A DNA stretch of 64,000 bases from Verrucomicrobiota bacterium (GTDB lineage: Bacteria; Verrucomicrobiota; Verrucomicrobiia; Limisphaerales; JADJPG01), in NCBI GenBank assembly GCA_016713365.1, contig JADJPG010000011.1:48941-112940 (forward strand), in the 5' to 3' direction. The notes under the pieces are model-generated. The model did no database searches and had not been told where the DNA came from. It saw nothing but the letters and a program-made list of their open reading frames with translations. Shown one piece after another: positions 1 through 8,613 of the stretch. The position numbers and the translations under genes were made by a program. Every line of letters begins with the position of its first letter. Position 1 is the first letter of the stretch.

Positions 1-437
1 TTAATCTCCTGAATCAACGCGGCCATGGTGCAGGATTTCCCGCAGCCAGTCGGGCCGCTGAGGATGATGAGGCCGTGGGGCGCGGCGACGAGCCGCTTGA
101 GATCGGGCAGGAGATTGAGCTTCTCGATGGTGGCTTGAAACGACGCGAGCAGGCGAATCGCGAAGCCGATGCCGCGCGAGGTCTGGAGAATGTTGATGCG
201 GCAGCGGACGCCTTGAATGGTGCGCGAGAGATCGTAGGAACGGCGTTCGAGGAAGCGCGGCCATTCAGCGGCTCCAATGGTTTCGCGGGCGATGTCAGCG
301 AGGGTGCGCGAGGGAACAGGTTCACCGAAAGTCTTGAGCGTTCCTCGCACGCGGAGCGCTGCGGGCAGGCCGGGCTCCAGATGGAGGTCGCTCGCACCTT
401 GCGCTCGTGCGGTGGCGATGAGGCTTTCGAGTGTCAT
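1..437 (-). CDS. PilT/GspE-like secretion ATPase, N-terminal part (cut by window edge)
   Basis: This is the first ~145 residues of a twitching-motility or type II/IV secretion ATPase; the rest lies beyond base 1. The N-terminus carries the PilT-type signature SDLHLEPGLPAALRVRG (about residues 17-33). A basic segment (RCRINILQTSRG) follows, and then the Walker A loop SGPTGCGKS close to the window edge, directly after HGLIIL. These are the expected elements of a hexameric motor that powers pilus retraction or pseudopilus assembly at the inner membrane. The ATG at 437 is the only plausible start before an in-frame stop near 500. The two prepilins at 12.8-13.9 kb are possible clients. A micro-repeat (497-570) separates it from the upstream glycosylase gene. 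The PilT family is clear; the exact subtype (PilT, PilU or an orphan homologue) is not. Confidence 0.85.
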   Translation of the reverse strand, partial: MTLESLIATARAQGASDLHLEPGLPAALRVRGTLKTFGEPVPSRTLADIARETIGAAEWPRFLERRSYDLSRTIQGVRCRINILQTSRGIGFAIRLLASFQATIEKLNLLPDLKRLVAAPHGLIILSGPTGCGKSCTMAALIQEI

Positions 438-496
438 GACGCTTTGGTCGGCGAGATTGAACTCCGGCGCAAGGCGGAAGTTGCGCCTCTCTGGGG

Positions 497-570
497 AGTA
501 ATCAGTGAAACAGTAATCAGTAGGTCAGTGCTCCGATGCTGGTTCACTGAATACTGGCCTACGGATTACT
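497..570. repeat. Micro-repeat R1, copy A (imperfect inverted repeat)
   Basis: The left arm (512-529, AGTAATCAGTAGGTCAGT) pairs with the right arm (553-570) with 16 of 18 positions complementary, and further AGTAATCAGTGAAACAGT units sit on the outer left. The right arm overlaps the stop codon of the glycosylase gene. The 19-base word CAGTAATCAGTAGGTCAGT recurs exactly at 59752-59770. Confidence 0.7.
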
Positions 571-1192
571 ATCCCTGCGCTTTCGCCAAGTCCGCCGCGC
601 GCCACATGTACCACGAGGCAATGCTTCGATACGGTCGCCAGCGTTCGCCGTGTTTCAACAGGACGGAGGCTTTCGGCAGATCACGCTTGCGATAAGTGAG
701 CATGAATCCTTTGCGCACGCCGAAGTCGTCGACGGGGAGGACGTCCATCCGGCCAAGTTTGAAAATGAGGAGCATCTCGACGGTCCATTGGCCGACGCCG
801 CGGATGGTGGTGAGGCGTTCGATGATCTCGGCATCCTCCAGTTCGTCGAGGGCATCGGGCGCGGGCACGATGCCTTCGAGCGTCTTGGCGGAGATGTCCT
901 TCACGGCGGCGACTTTCGCGCGGGACAATCCGGCGCCGCGGAGCGTGTCGTCTGGCGTGCCGAGCAGATCGTCGGGCGCGGGGAAGGGACGGTGCGGATG
1001 CAGCGCTTTCACTCGACCGAGAATGGTTTGGGCGGCTTTGCCGGTGAGTTGCTGATGGCAGACGGCTTCGACCAATGCTTCGAAGGCGGTTTGGGTGCGG
1101 TCGGGCTTGAGACGGCATGGGCCGACGGTGTCGATGAGACTGGCGAGGACGGGGTCGGCATTCTTGAGATGGGCGAGGGCTTTTTTGCTCAT
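569..1192 (-). CDS. DNA-3-methyladenine glycosylase II-like (HhH-GPD superfamily)
   Basis: A 207-residue protein of the AlkA/HhH-GPD base-excision repair superfamily. It would flip out and excise alkylated purines, leaving an abasic site. The helix-hairpin-helix is visible at about residues 128-137 (TTIRGVGQWT). The catalytic aspartate is expected in LPVDD (D156 by this numbering). CHQQLTGKAA (46-55) matches the conserved helix at the start of the catalytic domain. It is shorter than E. coli AlkA (about 280 residues) and lacks that protein's N-terminal domain, as many bacterial homologues do. The start at 1192 (MSKKALAHLK) fits family length; an upstream in-frame ATG would add 28 unconserved residues. 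The stop codon TAG lies inside a micro-repeat arm. Substrate range cannot be told from sequence. Confidence 0.85.
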   Translation of the reverse strand: MSKKALAHLKNADPVLASLIDTVGPCRLKPDRTQTAFEALVEAVCHQQLTGKAAQTILGRVKALHPHRPFPAPDDLLGTPDDTLRGAGLSRAKVAAVKDISAKTLEGIVPAPDALDELEDAEIIERLTTIRGVGQWTVEMLLIFKLGRMDVLPVDDFGVRKGFMLTYRKRDLPKASVLLKHGERWRPYRSIASWYMWRAADLAKAQG

Positions 1193-1343
1193 TGAAGTCA
1201 AGGGAAGGCTGGCGAGGTTGCCGGCGGTGGGCAAGTGCGGAAGCGCGGAGGGGGATTGTAAATTCATTTGAAGCAAAGTCGCTGGCGGCTAGTCTATTCC
1301 AGCAATCCCGGCGGTGCGGCCGCCGGGTTTTACCCTAGCCCCG

Positions 1344-4300
1344 ATGACAATGAGAACGGATATGAATTGGACGAGCCGGTTTCTTGGGACCACGTGTGCC
1401 GTGGCGATGTCGTTGACGCTGCCGTTTGCAGCGTGCGGAGCCACTAAGGATGCGAAGACCGGCAACGTGCCAGCGAAGATCGATTTCAACCACGACATCC
1501 GGCCGATTCTTTCTGACAACTGCTTCCACTGCCACGGTCCGGACGACAAGGAGCGGAAGGGCAAGCTGCGTCTGGATGTGCGGGAAGATGCGTTGAAGCC
1601 CGCGAAATCCGGCGAGCATGCGATTGTGCCGGGGGACGTCGAGAAGAGTCATTTGCTGGCCCGCATTCTCACAAAGGACGAGGACGAGATAATGCCGCCG
1701 CCGAAGTCGGGCAAGAAACTGACGGCGCAGCAGGTTGATTTGCTGAAGCGATGGATTCAGGACGGCGCGAAGTATCAGGGACACTGGGCGTTTGCCAAAC
1801 CAGAGCGCCCGGAACTGCCGCCCGTCAAGAATACGAAGTGGAGCCGGAACGAAATCGATCGCTTCATTCTGGCTCGACTCGAAAAGGAAGGGCTCAAGCC
1901 GACGGCGGAAGCTGACAAGGTGACGTTGATCCGCCGGGTGACGCTCGATTTGACGGGGTTACCGCCGACGCCTGCGGAGGTGGACGCGTTCCTCGCGGAC
2001 AAGAGCAAGGACGCTTACGAGAAGTTGGTGGACCGGTTGTTGAAGTCGCCGCGGTATGGCGAGCACATGGCGAAGTACTGGCTGGATGCGGCGCGTTACG
2101 CAGACTCGCACGGTTATCACATCGATTCGGAGCGCAGCATGTGGAAGTGGCGCGACTGGGTGGTGGAGGCGTTCAACCAGAACAAGCCTTACGATCAATT
2201 CACCATCGAGCAACTCGCCGGCGATTTGTTGCCGGAGGCGACCATCGAGCAGAAGGTGGCGTCGGGTTATGTCCGGGCGAACATGAGCACGGGCGAGGGC
2301 GGGGCGATCGTGGAGGAGTATCAGGCGAAGTATGGCTTCGATCGCACGGAGACCACGGGAACGATTTGGCTCGGGCTGACGATGGTCTGCGCGCGCTGTC
2401 ACACCCACAAGTACGATCCGATCACCCACCACGAGTACTACGGTCTCTATTCGTATTTCAACAATCTGAACGAATCGGTTATGGACGGGAACAAGCCTAA
2501 CCCGGACCCATTCATCAAGCTGCCGTCGGAAGAGCAATCCAGGCGTCAGACGGAACTTAAGAAGCTGGTTTTTGACGGACAGAAGAAGATCGATGGCCCC
2601 GCGCCGGAACTGGATTCCGCGCAGGCGAAGTGGGAAACGAAGTGGCACGATCGGCTGAGCACAGGTTGGACGACGTTCGCGGCGGCCAGCGTGACCTCCA
2701 CCGTCTCGAACGGGCCGACCTTCAAAGTGCTGGACGATCAATCGATTCTCGCTGAGGGCGGGAATCCCGAATCTGACGTGCAAGAGGTGACAGTGAAACT
2801 GGCCGAGTCCGGCAGCTTCGCGGCGCTGCGCCTAGAGGCGTTGCCGCACGATTCACTGCCGAAAAAATCAAGCGCGCGTTCCGAAGATGGAGTGTTCCGG
2901 CTGTCCGAGTTTGAAGCGGAGTTGCAGGCGCCGATGAAGCTCTCGGATCAGGTGAAGAGCGACAAACCAGCAGAAGCGCCCAAGCCCACAAAGCTGAAGT
3001 TCTCGCAGGCCGTGGCGAGCGCGTTCGCGGCGTCGCGCGAAGTGGACAAGGCCATCGATGGCAAGGCTGACACGGGCTGGGGCACGGAGGCGGCTGCGTC
3101 GACGGAGCCGCAGACTGCGTTGTTCGTGTTGTCGGAACCGGCGAAGTTCGAAGCGGGCACCGAGCTGAAGGTTCGCCTGCGTTACGAGGCTTCGAAGTCG
3201 AAACGAGCCATCGGGCGGATCCGTCTCGCCGCGGCGCAGAATGACAATCTTGCACAGCTGTTGAACCCGCCGAAAGCCGAGCCGTGGAGCGTGGTGGGGC
3301 CTTTCAAAACGGAGGGTCTGCAACACGGCTACACGAATGTGTTCGATCCGGAGAAGACCATCGACTTGAAGAAGACTTACGCCGGCGTGCGTGAAGAGAT
3401 CAAGTGGCGACCGAAGCCGGACTTTGAAGATGGAAAGAACAACCTCCTGGTTCAAGATCTGCACGGGATTCATGGAGCGTATTACCTCCACCGCACGCTG
3501 ACGGTTCCGGTCGCGCGCAAGCTGGAGGTCAGCCTGAAGGCGGACGAAGGTTTCAAGTTGTGGGTGAACGACAAACTGGTGGCGCAGCGTCCGGAGGAAA
3601 AGGCGGGTGACGGACTGGTTCGAGTGAGCGTGGATCTGAAGCAGGGCGAGAACAAGTTCCTGCTGAAGATCGTCACGGTGCAGGGCGCGGCGTACTTTAC
3701 GTTCAACAAAAATCTGGGCGACTCGGATAGCGTGCCGGCGGACATCGCAGCGGTGCTGGCTACTTCCAAGAAGTTGAGCGGAGCGCAGGCCACGAAGGTG
3801 CGGAATTACTATCGCCGCGAGAACGCGAAGGAATTCCGCGAGCTGTTCGAGAACATGGACAAGTGGCGCGAAGAAGAGGCGTCGATTGATCGGGCGATTC
3901 CCATGACGCTGGTTGCGAAGGAAATGGAGAAGCCGCGCGACACGTTCATGTTCGTCCGCGGCGAGTATGACAAGAAGGGTGACAAGGTGGAGGCTGGGCT
4001 GCCGGCGATTTTACCGCCGATGCCCGCAGGCGCGCCGAACAACCGTCTCGGTCTCGCGAAGTGGCTGACGGATCCGTCTCATCCGCTCACGGCTCGGGTG
4101 ACGGTGAACCGTTTCTGGCAGCAATATTTCGGGATGGGCATCGTGAAGACCTCGGACGACTTCGGTGTGCAAGGCGACAATCCGTCGCATCGCGAGCTGC
4201 TCGACTGGCTGGCGACGGAGTTCATCCGCACCGGTTGGGATGTGAAGGGATTCCAGAAACTGATCGTCACGTCGGCAACCTATCGTCAGTCATCGAAGTC

Positions 4301-4985
4301 GACCGCCGAAGCTCGTGCCGCCGATCCGGAGAACCGCCTGCTTGCACGCGGCCCCCGTTTCCGGGTGGATGGAGAGGTCATTCGCGACACCGCGCTTTTT
4401 GTCGGTGGACTGTTGATCGATCAACGTGGTGGTCGCGCGGCCAAGCCGTATGAGCCGCCGGGCTTGTGGGAGGCGGTCTCTTTCAACAACTCGCAAAAGT
4501 ATGTTCCGGACAAGGGTGATGGTCAGTATCGCCGCAGCCTTTACACCTATTGGAAGCGGCAAAGTCCGCCGCCGAACATGCTCCTGTTCGACGCCCCAAC
4601 GCGGGAATACTGCGTAGTGAGGCGTCCGCGCACAAACACGCCGTTGCAGGCGCTGGCATTGCTGAACGACCTGCAATTCGTCGAGTCGTCGCGCGCGTTC
4701 GCGCAACGCATCCTGCTCGAAGGCGGGCAGGGCACAAACGACCGTCTCGCGTGGGCCTTCCGCATGGCTACTTCGCGCAAGCCTGCGTCGGACGAGGTGA
4801 AGGTTCTCAAGCAAGTGCTGACGCAGCAGTTGGAGGAATATCGAAAGAACACTGATGCCGCGACAAAGCTGCTCGGGGTGGGAAGTTTCAAGGCGAACGA
4901 ATCCATCGACCGCGCAGAGCTGGCGGCGTGGACAACCGTGGCCAGCATGGTTTTGAATCTGGACGAGGCAGTGACCAAGAACTGA
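1344..4985 (+). CDS. Secreted DUF1549/DUF1553 protein with planctomycete-type cytochrome c domain
   Basis: A ~1213-residue exported protein. The N-terminal hydrophobic segment ends in LPFAACGAT, a signal peptide or weak lipobox. A planctomycete cytochrome C domain with the haem motif CFHCH (nt 1521-1535) comes next. DUF1549 follows (about 1790-2480) and contains a second CxxCH (CARCHTHKYDP). A long beta-rich insertion (about 2580-3830) resembles a carbohydrate-binding or F5/8-type region. DUF1553 is at about 4030-4720. Such proteins are typical of Planctomycetes and Verrucomicrobia and are almost always followed by a DUF1501 gene, as here (9-base gap, likely co-transcribed). A role in extracellular polysaccharide use or periplasmic electron transfer has been suggested for the family but is not proven. 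Start choice is uncertain: 1344, 1350 and 1362 are all in-frame ATGs. A long antisense open frame under the 3' end is a shadow. Confidence 0.9.
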   Translation: MTMRTDMNWTSRFLGTTCAVAMSLTLPFAACGATKDAKTGNVPAKIDFNHDIRPILSDNCFHCHGPDDKERKGKLRLDVREDALKPAKSGEHAIVPGDVEKSHLLARILTKDEDEIMPPPKSGKKLTAQQVDLLKRWIQDGAKYQGHWAFAKPERPELPPVKNTKWSRNEIDRFILARLEKEGLKPTAEADKVTLIRRVTLDLTGLPPTPAEVDAFLADKSKDAYEKLVDRLLKSPRYGEHMAKYWLDAARYADSHGYHIDSERSMWKWRDWVVEAFNQNKPYDQFTIEQLAGDLLPEATIEQKVASGYVRANMSTGEGGAIVEEYQAKYGFDRTETTGTIWLGLTMVCARCHTHKYDPITHHEYYGLYSYFNNLNESVMDGNKPNPDPFIKLPSEEQSRRQTELKKLVFDGQKKIDGPAPELDSAQAKWETKWHDRLSTGWTTFAAASVTSTVSNGPTFKVLDDQSILAEGGNPESDVQEVTVKLAESGSFAALRLEALPHDSLPKKSSARSEDGVFRLSEFEAELQAPMKLSDQVKSDKPAEAPKPTKLKFSQAVASAFAASREVDKAIDGKADTGWGTEAAASTEPQTALFVLSEPAKFEAGTELKVRLRYEASKSKRAIGRIRLAAAQNDNLAQLLNPPKAEPWSVVGPFKTEGLQHGYTNVFDPEKTIDLKKTYAGVREEIKWRPKPDFEDGKNNLLVQDLHGIHGAYYLHRTLTVPVARKLEVSLKADEGFKLWVNDKLVAQRPEEKAGDGLVRVSVDLKQGENKFLLKIVTVQGAAYFTFNKNLGDSDSVPADIAAVLATSKKLSGAQATKVRNYYRRENAKEFRELFENMDKWREEEASIDRAIPMTLVAKEMEKPRDTFMFVRGEYDKKGDKVEAGLPAILPPMPAGAPNNRLGLAKWLTDPSHPLTARVTVNRFWQQYFGMGIVKTSDDFGVQGDNPSHRELLDWLATEFIRTGWDVKGFQKLIVTSATYRQSSKSTAEARAADPENRLLARGPRFRVDGEVIRDTALFVGGLLIDQRGGRAAKPYEPPGLWEAVSFNNSQKYVPDKGDGQYRRSLYTYWKRQSPPPNMLLFDAPTREYCVVRRPRTNTPLQALALLNDLQFVESSRAFAQRILLEGGQGTNDRLAWAFRMATSRKPASDEVKVLKQVLTQQLEEYRKNTDAATKLLGVGSFKANESIDRAELAAWTTVASMVLNLDEAVTKN

Positions 4986-4994
4986 GGGACAACT

Positions 4995-6449
4995 ATGGAT
5001 CCAATTCGTGAACAGCAATTGTTGATCAACCGGCGGCATTTCTTCGGCCGAACCGCGGCGGGCATCGGAGCGGCCGCACTGGGCTCGATCATGAATCCGG
5101 GCATGTTCTCCGCTTTGGGTGCGGAGGGTGGCGCGGACGCGATCCTCGGCCAGCCGCATCACAAGCCGAAGGCCAAGCGGGTGATTTATCTCTTCATGGC
5201 GGGCGGGCCGTCTCAGATGGACTTGCTCGATTACAAGCCGACGCTGGAAAAACTCCACCAGACGGAGCTGCCGGCTTCGGTGCGCATGGGGCAACGCATC
5301 ACGGGCATGACCTCGGGCCAGAGCGCGTTTCCCGTGGTGAAATCGATGTTCAACTTCTCTCAGCACGGAAAGTCCGGCGCGTGGGTGAGCGAGTTGCTGC
5401 CGCATATTGGCAGCATCGCGGACGACATCGCGATTCTCAAAACGGTGAACACGGAGGCGATCAATCACGATCCGGCGATCACGTTCATTCAAACCGGCTT
5501 TCAGCAACCGGGTCGCCCGTGTATGGGCAGCTGGCTCAGCTACGGATTGGGCAATGAGAACAAGAACCTGCCGTCGTTCATTGTGATGATCTCGAGCGGC
5601 AAGGAGAGCGATCAACCGCTCTACACGCGGTTGTGGGGATCGGGCTTCCTGCCGAGTGAGTATCAGGGTGTGCAGTTCCGTGGCGGGGATGATCCGGTGC
5701 TGTTCCTGTCTAATCCACCGGGCATCGACCATCAAACGCGGCGTCGCATGTTGGATGGCATCGCGAAGCTCAACAACAAGCAGCACGCGACGTATCAGGA
5801 TCCGGAGATTGCTACGCGCATCCAGCAGTACGAGATGGCGTATCGCATGCAGACGTCGGTCCCAGAGTTGGTGGATGTAGCAGGTGAAACGCAGGCGACG
5901 CTCGACATGTATGGTCCGGATGTGAAGAAGCCGGGCAGCTTCGCTTACAACTGTTTGCTCGCGCGCCGGATGGCGGAGCGCGGGGTTCGTTTCATCCAGC
6001 TCTATCATCGCGGCTGGGATCAGCATGGCAATTTGCCGAAGCGCATTCGTGAGCAGTGCAAGGATACCGATCAGCCGAGTGCGGCGTTGATCAAGGATCT
6101 GAAATCACGCGGATTGCTGGATGACACGCTCGTCGTCTGGGGCGGGGAGTTTGGGCGCACCGTTTACAGCCAGGGCAAGATCGAGAAGGACAATTACGGT
6201 CGCGACCATCACGGCCGCAATTACGCGATCTGGATGGCGGGCGGCGGCGTCAAGCCGGGCATCACCTACGGTCAGACGGACGATTTCTGCTACAACGTGG
6301 TGGAGAACCCGGCGCACATTCATGATGTCAATGCGACGGTGTTGCACTGCCTCGGGTTGAATCACGAGAAGCTGACCTACCGTTTCCAAGGGCGGGATTA
6401 CCGCCTGACGGACATCCACGGCGAAGTCATCAAGGGCATTCTGGCGTAA
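4995..6449 (+). CDS. DUF1501 protein (sulfatase-like fold, Tat-exported)
   Basis: A 484-residue protein of the DUF1501 family, which is distantly related to the alkaline-phosphatase/sulfatase superfamily. The N-terminus INRRHFFGRTAAGIGAAALG is a twin-arginine signal, implying export of a folded, possibly cofactor-bearing protein. Typical family blocks are present: FMAGGPSQMDLLDYKP near residue 60, GRPCMGSWLSYGLG near 175, VVWGGEFGRT near 380, and GRDHHGRNYAIWMAGGG near 405, whose clustered His and Asp residues are candidate metal ligands. It begins 9 bases after the DUF1549/DUF1553 gene, the standard two-gene arrangement, so the two products probably act in the same periplasmic process. The substrate is unknown. 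Family assignment is firm; activity is inferred only. Confidence 0.92.
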   Translation: MDPIREQQLLINRRHFFGRTAAGIGAAALGSIMNPGMFSALGAEGGADAILGQPHHKPKAKRVIYLFMAGGPSQMDLLDYKPTLEKLHQTELPASVRMGQRITGMTSGQSAFPVVKSMFNFSQHGKSGAWVSELLPHIGSIADDIAILKTVNTEAINHDPAITFIQTGFQQPGRPCMGSWLSYGLGNENKNLPSFIVMISSGKESDQPLYTRLWGSGFLPSEYQGVQFRGGDDPVLFLSNPPGIDHQTRRRMLDGIAKLNNKQHATYQDPEIATRIQQYEMAYRMQTSVPELVDVAGETQATLDMYGPDVKKPGSFAYNCLLARRMAERGVRFIQLYHRGWDQHGNLPKRIREQCKDTDQPSAALIKDLKSRGLLDDTLVVWGGEFGRTVYSQGKIEKDNYGRDHHGRNYAIWMAGGGVKPGITYGQTDDFCYNVVENPAHIHDVNATVLHCLGLNHEKLTYRFQGRDYRLTDIHGEVIKGILA

Positions 6450-6652
6450 GCGCAGGCCGGGACGCGAGTGACGCCGGGTGTCCTGAAATCGCGACACTCG
6501 GGGCAAGTCGAGCAGCTTACTGTTGATTGAAAATCGGGGAGGGAGTGGCTTTCGCCGGATTTGGGCGAAGTGAGCGATTTTCAGTCACTTCCGGCCTGTA
6601 ACTTTCGGGACAGTCCTCCCTGAAATAAACTTCACCCATCAGCCGGCCGGTC

Positions 6653-6667
6653 TGGCACGCCGGATGC
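6653..6667 (+). promoter_or_regulatory. Sigma-54-like -24/-12 promoter
   Basis: The sequence TGGCACG-CCGG-ATGC matches the sigma-54 consensus TGGCACG-N4-TTGC with exact spacing and one mismatch in the -12 element. The predicted transcript would start about 12 bases later, near 6679, only about 5 bases before the ATG at 6684. The mRNA would be almost leaderless, which is either a real peculiarity or an argument against the site. Confidence 0.4.
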
Positions 6668-6683
6668 GAACCGTGCATTTCGT

Positions 6684-6959
6684 ATGACATTCGCATTACT
6701 TGTTGGTGAGACAGAGAAGAACCTCCTTGAATTCCAGTTCAACCAATTGCTGGGGAGTACTGTGATCAAGGTGAACGACAAGTTGGTGAAGAAAAGTGTC
6801 CGCCTCTTCTCAGAGCCGATCGAAGAGAAGCATGAGCTGGAGGTGGGCGAGAACGAACGACACACTGTCTCGATCAAGAAGGAGCGCAAACTCCTGTTTG
6901 GTCAGAAGTATGTCGTTTATGTAAACCAACGCCTCGTGAAGCTCATTCACGGCTTCTAA
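6684..6959 (+). CDS. Small conserved-looking protein of unknown function (91 aa)
   Basis: I do not recognise this gene with confidence. It encodes 91 residues with alternating hydrophobic beta-strand patterns, no signal peptide and no membrane segment. Two similar strand motifs, IKVNDKLVKKS and YVVYVNQRLVK, frame a charged middle (EEKHELEVGENERH). The pattern of a VN-x-K/R-L turn followed by a repeat near the C-terminus is reminiscent of FAIM1-type beta-sandwich proteins, but that is a weak visual similarity. It stands alone: DUF1501 ends 234 bases upstream, and a strong terminator follows 33 bases downstream. A sigma-54-like site lies immediately upstream. Codon use looks normal for the window, and the clean start-terminator layout supports a real gene. 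Confidence 0.65.
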   Translation: MTFALLVGETEKNLLEFQFNQLLGSTVIKVNDKLVKKSVRLFSEPIEEKHELEVGENERHTVSIKKERKLLFGQKYVVYVNQRLVKLIHGF

Positions 6960-6991
6960 CGTCCCGCCCCTTAGTCACCAATTCATTGCAC

Positions 6992-7020
6992 AGACGCGGA
7001 CTTCGGTCCGCGTCTCTTTA
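6992..7020. terminator. Strong UUCG-loop hairpin between convergent genes
   Basis: A perfect 10-bp stem (AGACGCGGAC / GTCCGCGTCT) closed by a TTCG tetraloop, followed by CTTTA. It lies between the converging small gene and cobA-hemD. It can stop transcription of the plus-strand gene and may serve the minus strand too, as it overlaps the last bases of the hemD stop. Confidence 0.8.
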
Positions 7021-8546
7021 TCCCCGTTTCACCGCGAGGCGGATGGCGTTTGCGATGCCGTCGATCGTATGCTGTTTCGCTTCTAGGGTCGGCTTCAATC
7101 CGAGCGCGGTAATGGCCTTCGACGTTTCCGGACCGATCGAGGCAAGGCGTATTGAGGGGAACTGCTTGAGCAGTTTCGGGAGATCGAAACGGGCGTGAAA
7201 TTCTCCACCGTGGAACTGCTGGTAAATGTAATCCAGTCCGCGCCGGATTCGATCAACTTCGCCGCCGCGCCGTTGATGTCGTCGGTTTCCGGAACGGTTT
7301 TGTAAACGGCGACGTCGTCCACGATCGCACCGAGTGCTTCGAGTTCCTTCGGCAGATCGGGATTCGCCACCTGCGCGCGTGCGAGCAGGATGCGGAGGTT
7401 CTCCACGTCCTCAAACTTGTGGATCGCCGCGCCGATCTTCTTGGCGATGTATTCGTCCGGCATCACATCCACGCGAAGGTGCAGTTCCTTCAACTTGGCC
7501 GCGGTGGCCGGGCCAACGGCGGCAATGCGGAGATTGCCGAACGCGCGGATATCGTCGTACGCCTTGAAGAAGTAGTCGAAGAAGGCGGTGACGCCGTTTG
7601 GGCTCGTGAAGACGATCCAGTTGTATTCGCCAATGCCCTGTAGCACTTCCACCAGCGGCTGCCGTTCGTCCGGTGCCTGAATCTTGATGGTCGGAATTTC
7701 GAGGATCTCCGCGCCGAGTTCCGAGAGTTGCTGTGAGAGCTGACTGGCCTGTTCGCGGGTGCGTGTGACCACGATGCGCTGACCAAACAACGGGCGCTGC
7801 TCGAACCAGTTCAGCTTTTCGCGAAGCTTAACCACGCCGCCGATGATGGTGACGGCGGGCGCCGCGAATTTCTTTTCCGCGACGATGTCCGCGATGGTTC
7901 CCAGCGTTCCTTGAATGGATTGCTGGCGTCCAGTGGTGCCCCAGCGAATCATTCCGACCGGAGTGGACTTGTCCATGCCGTGCTCGACGAGTGAGGACGC
8001 GATCTGGCGGATGCGCTCGACGCCCATCAACACGACCTTGGTTCCGGGCGTGCGCGCGAGCTGTTCGTAGTCGAGCGCCGTCTCCTGCTTGGTCGGATCT
8101 TCGTGGCCGGTGATGACGGTGAAACTGGAGCAGTGATCTCGGTGGGTGATGGGAATTCCCGCGTAGTTGGGGCCGGCGACGATCGAGGAGATTCCGGGAA
8201 CGACTTCGAAACGAATGCCGGCGTCCGCGAGCTCTTCCGCTTCTTCGCCGCCGCGGCCGAAGACATACGGGTCGCCGCCTTTCAAACGCACGACGCATTT
8301 GCCGTCCTTGGCCTTTTTCACGAGCAGTTGATTGAGCTCGTCCTGCGGGATGGCGTGGTCCTTGGCGCGCTTGCCGCCGTAGATGACTTCCGCGGTCTTG
8401 GGCGCGAGGCGGAGCAGATCCATGTTCACGAGGGCGTCGTAGACGACGACATCCGCGCGTCCAAGCAATTCAGCGCCGCGCATGGTGAGCAATCCCGCAT
8501 CGCCGGGGCCGGCGCCGACGAGATAAACTGTTCCGGTAGATTTCAT
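7018..8546 (-). CDS. Fused uroporphyrinogen-III C-methyltransferase / uroporphyrinogen-III synthase (CobA-HemD), frameshifted near 3' end
   Basis: A bifunctional tetrapyrrole enzyme of about 509 residues. The N-terminal half (1-250) is a SUMT/CobA methyltransferase: VYLVGAGPGDAGLLTMRG for the SAM-binding loop, VVRLKGGDPYVFGRGGEE, and VVPGISSIVAGPNYAGIPITHR. It converts uroporphyrinogen III to precorrin-2 for siroheme or cobalamin. The second half (about 255-509) is HemD, which cyclises hydroxymethylbilane (VVTRTREQA, FTSPNGVTAFF, WITFTSSSTVENF). The frame breaks at about 7197-7203: after STVENF one base is missing, and the next frame continues correctly as HARFDLPKLLKQF, SIGPETSKAI and so on to TAA at 7018. 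The missing base is in a short G run, so sequence error is likely. It is the last gene of the ccsA-hemA-hemC-cobA/hemD operon, 67 bases after hemC. Confidence 0.9.
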
Positions 8547-8613
8547 TATCGAGTGAGGTTAGGACGAAGCTCAGGGCGCAGCAATACTGCGAAAGCGCGT
8601 TGCGGAGCGTTGT

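Noticed and set aside
4290..6026. Antisense open frame of 578 codons
   Set aside because: It lies wholly over the DUF1553/DUF1501 pair, is rich in Arg, His and Leu, and has no motif; it is a shadow of GC-rich codon use.
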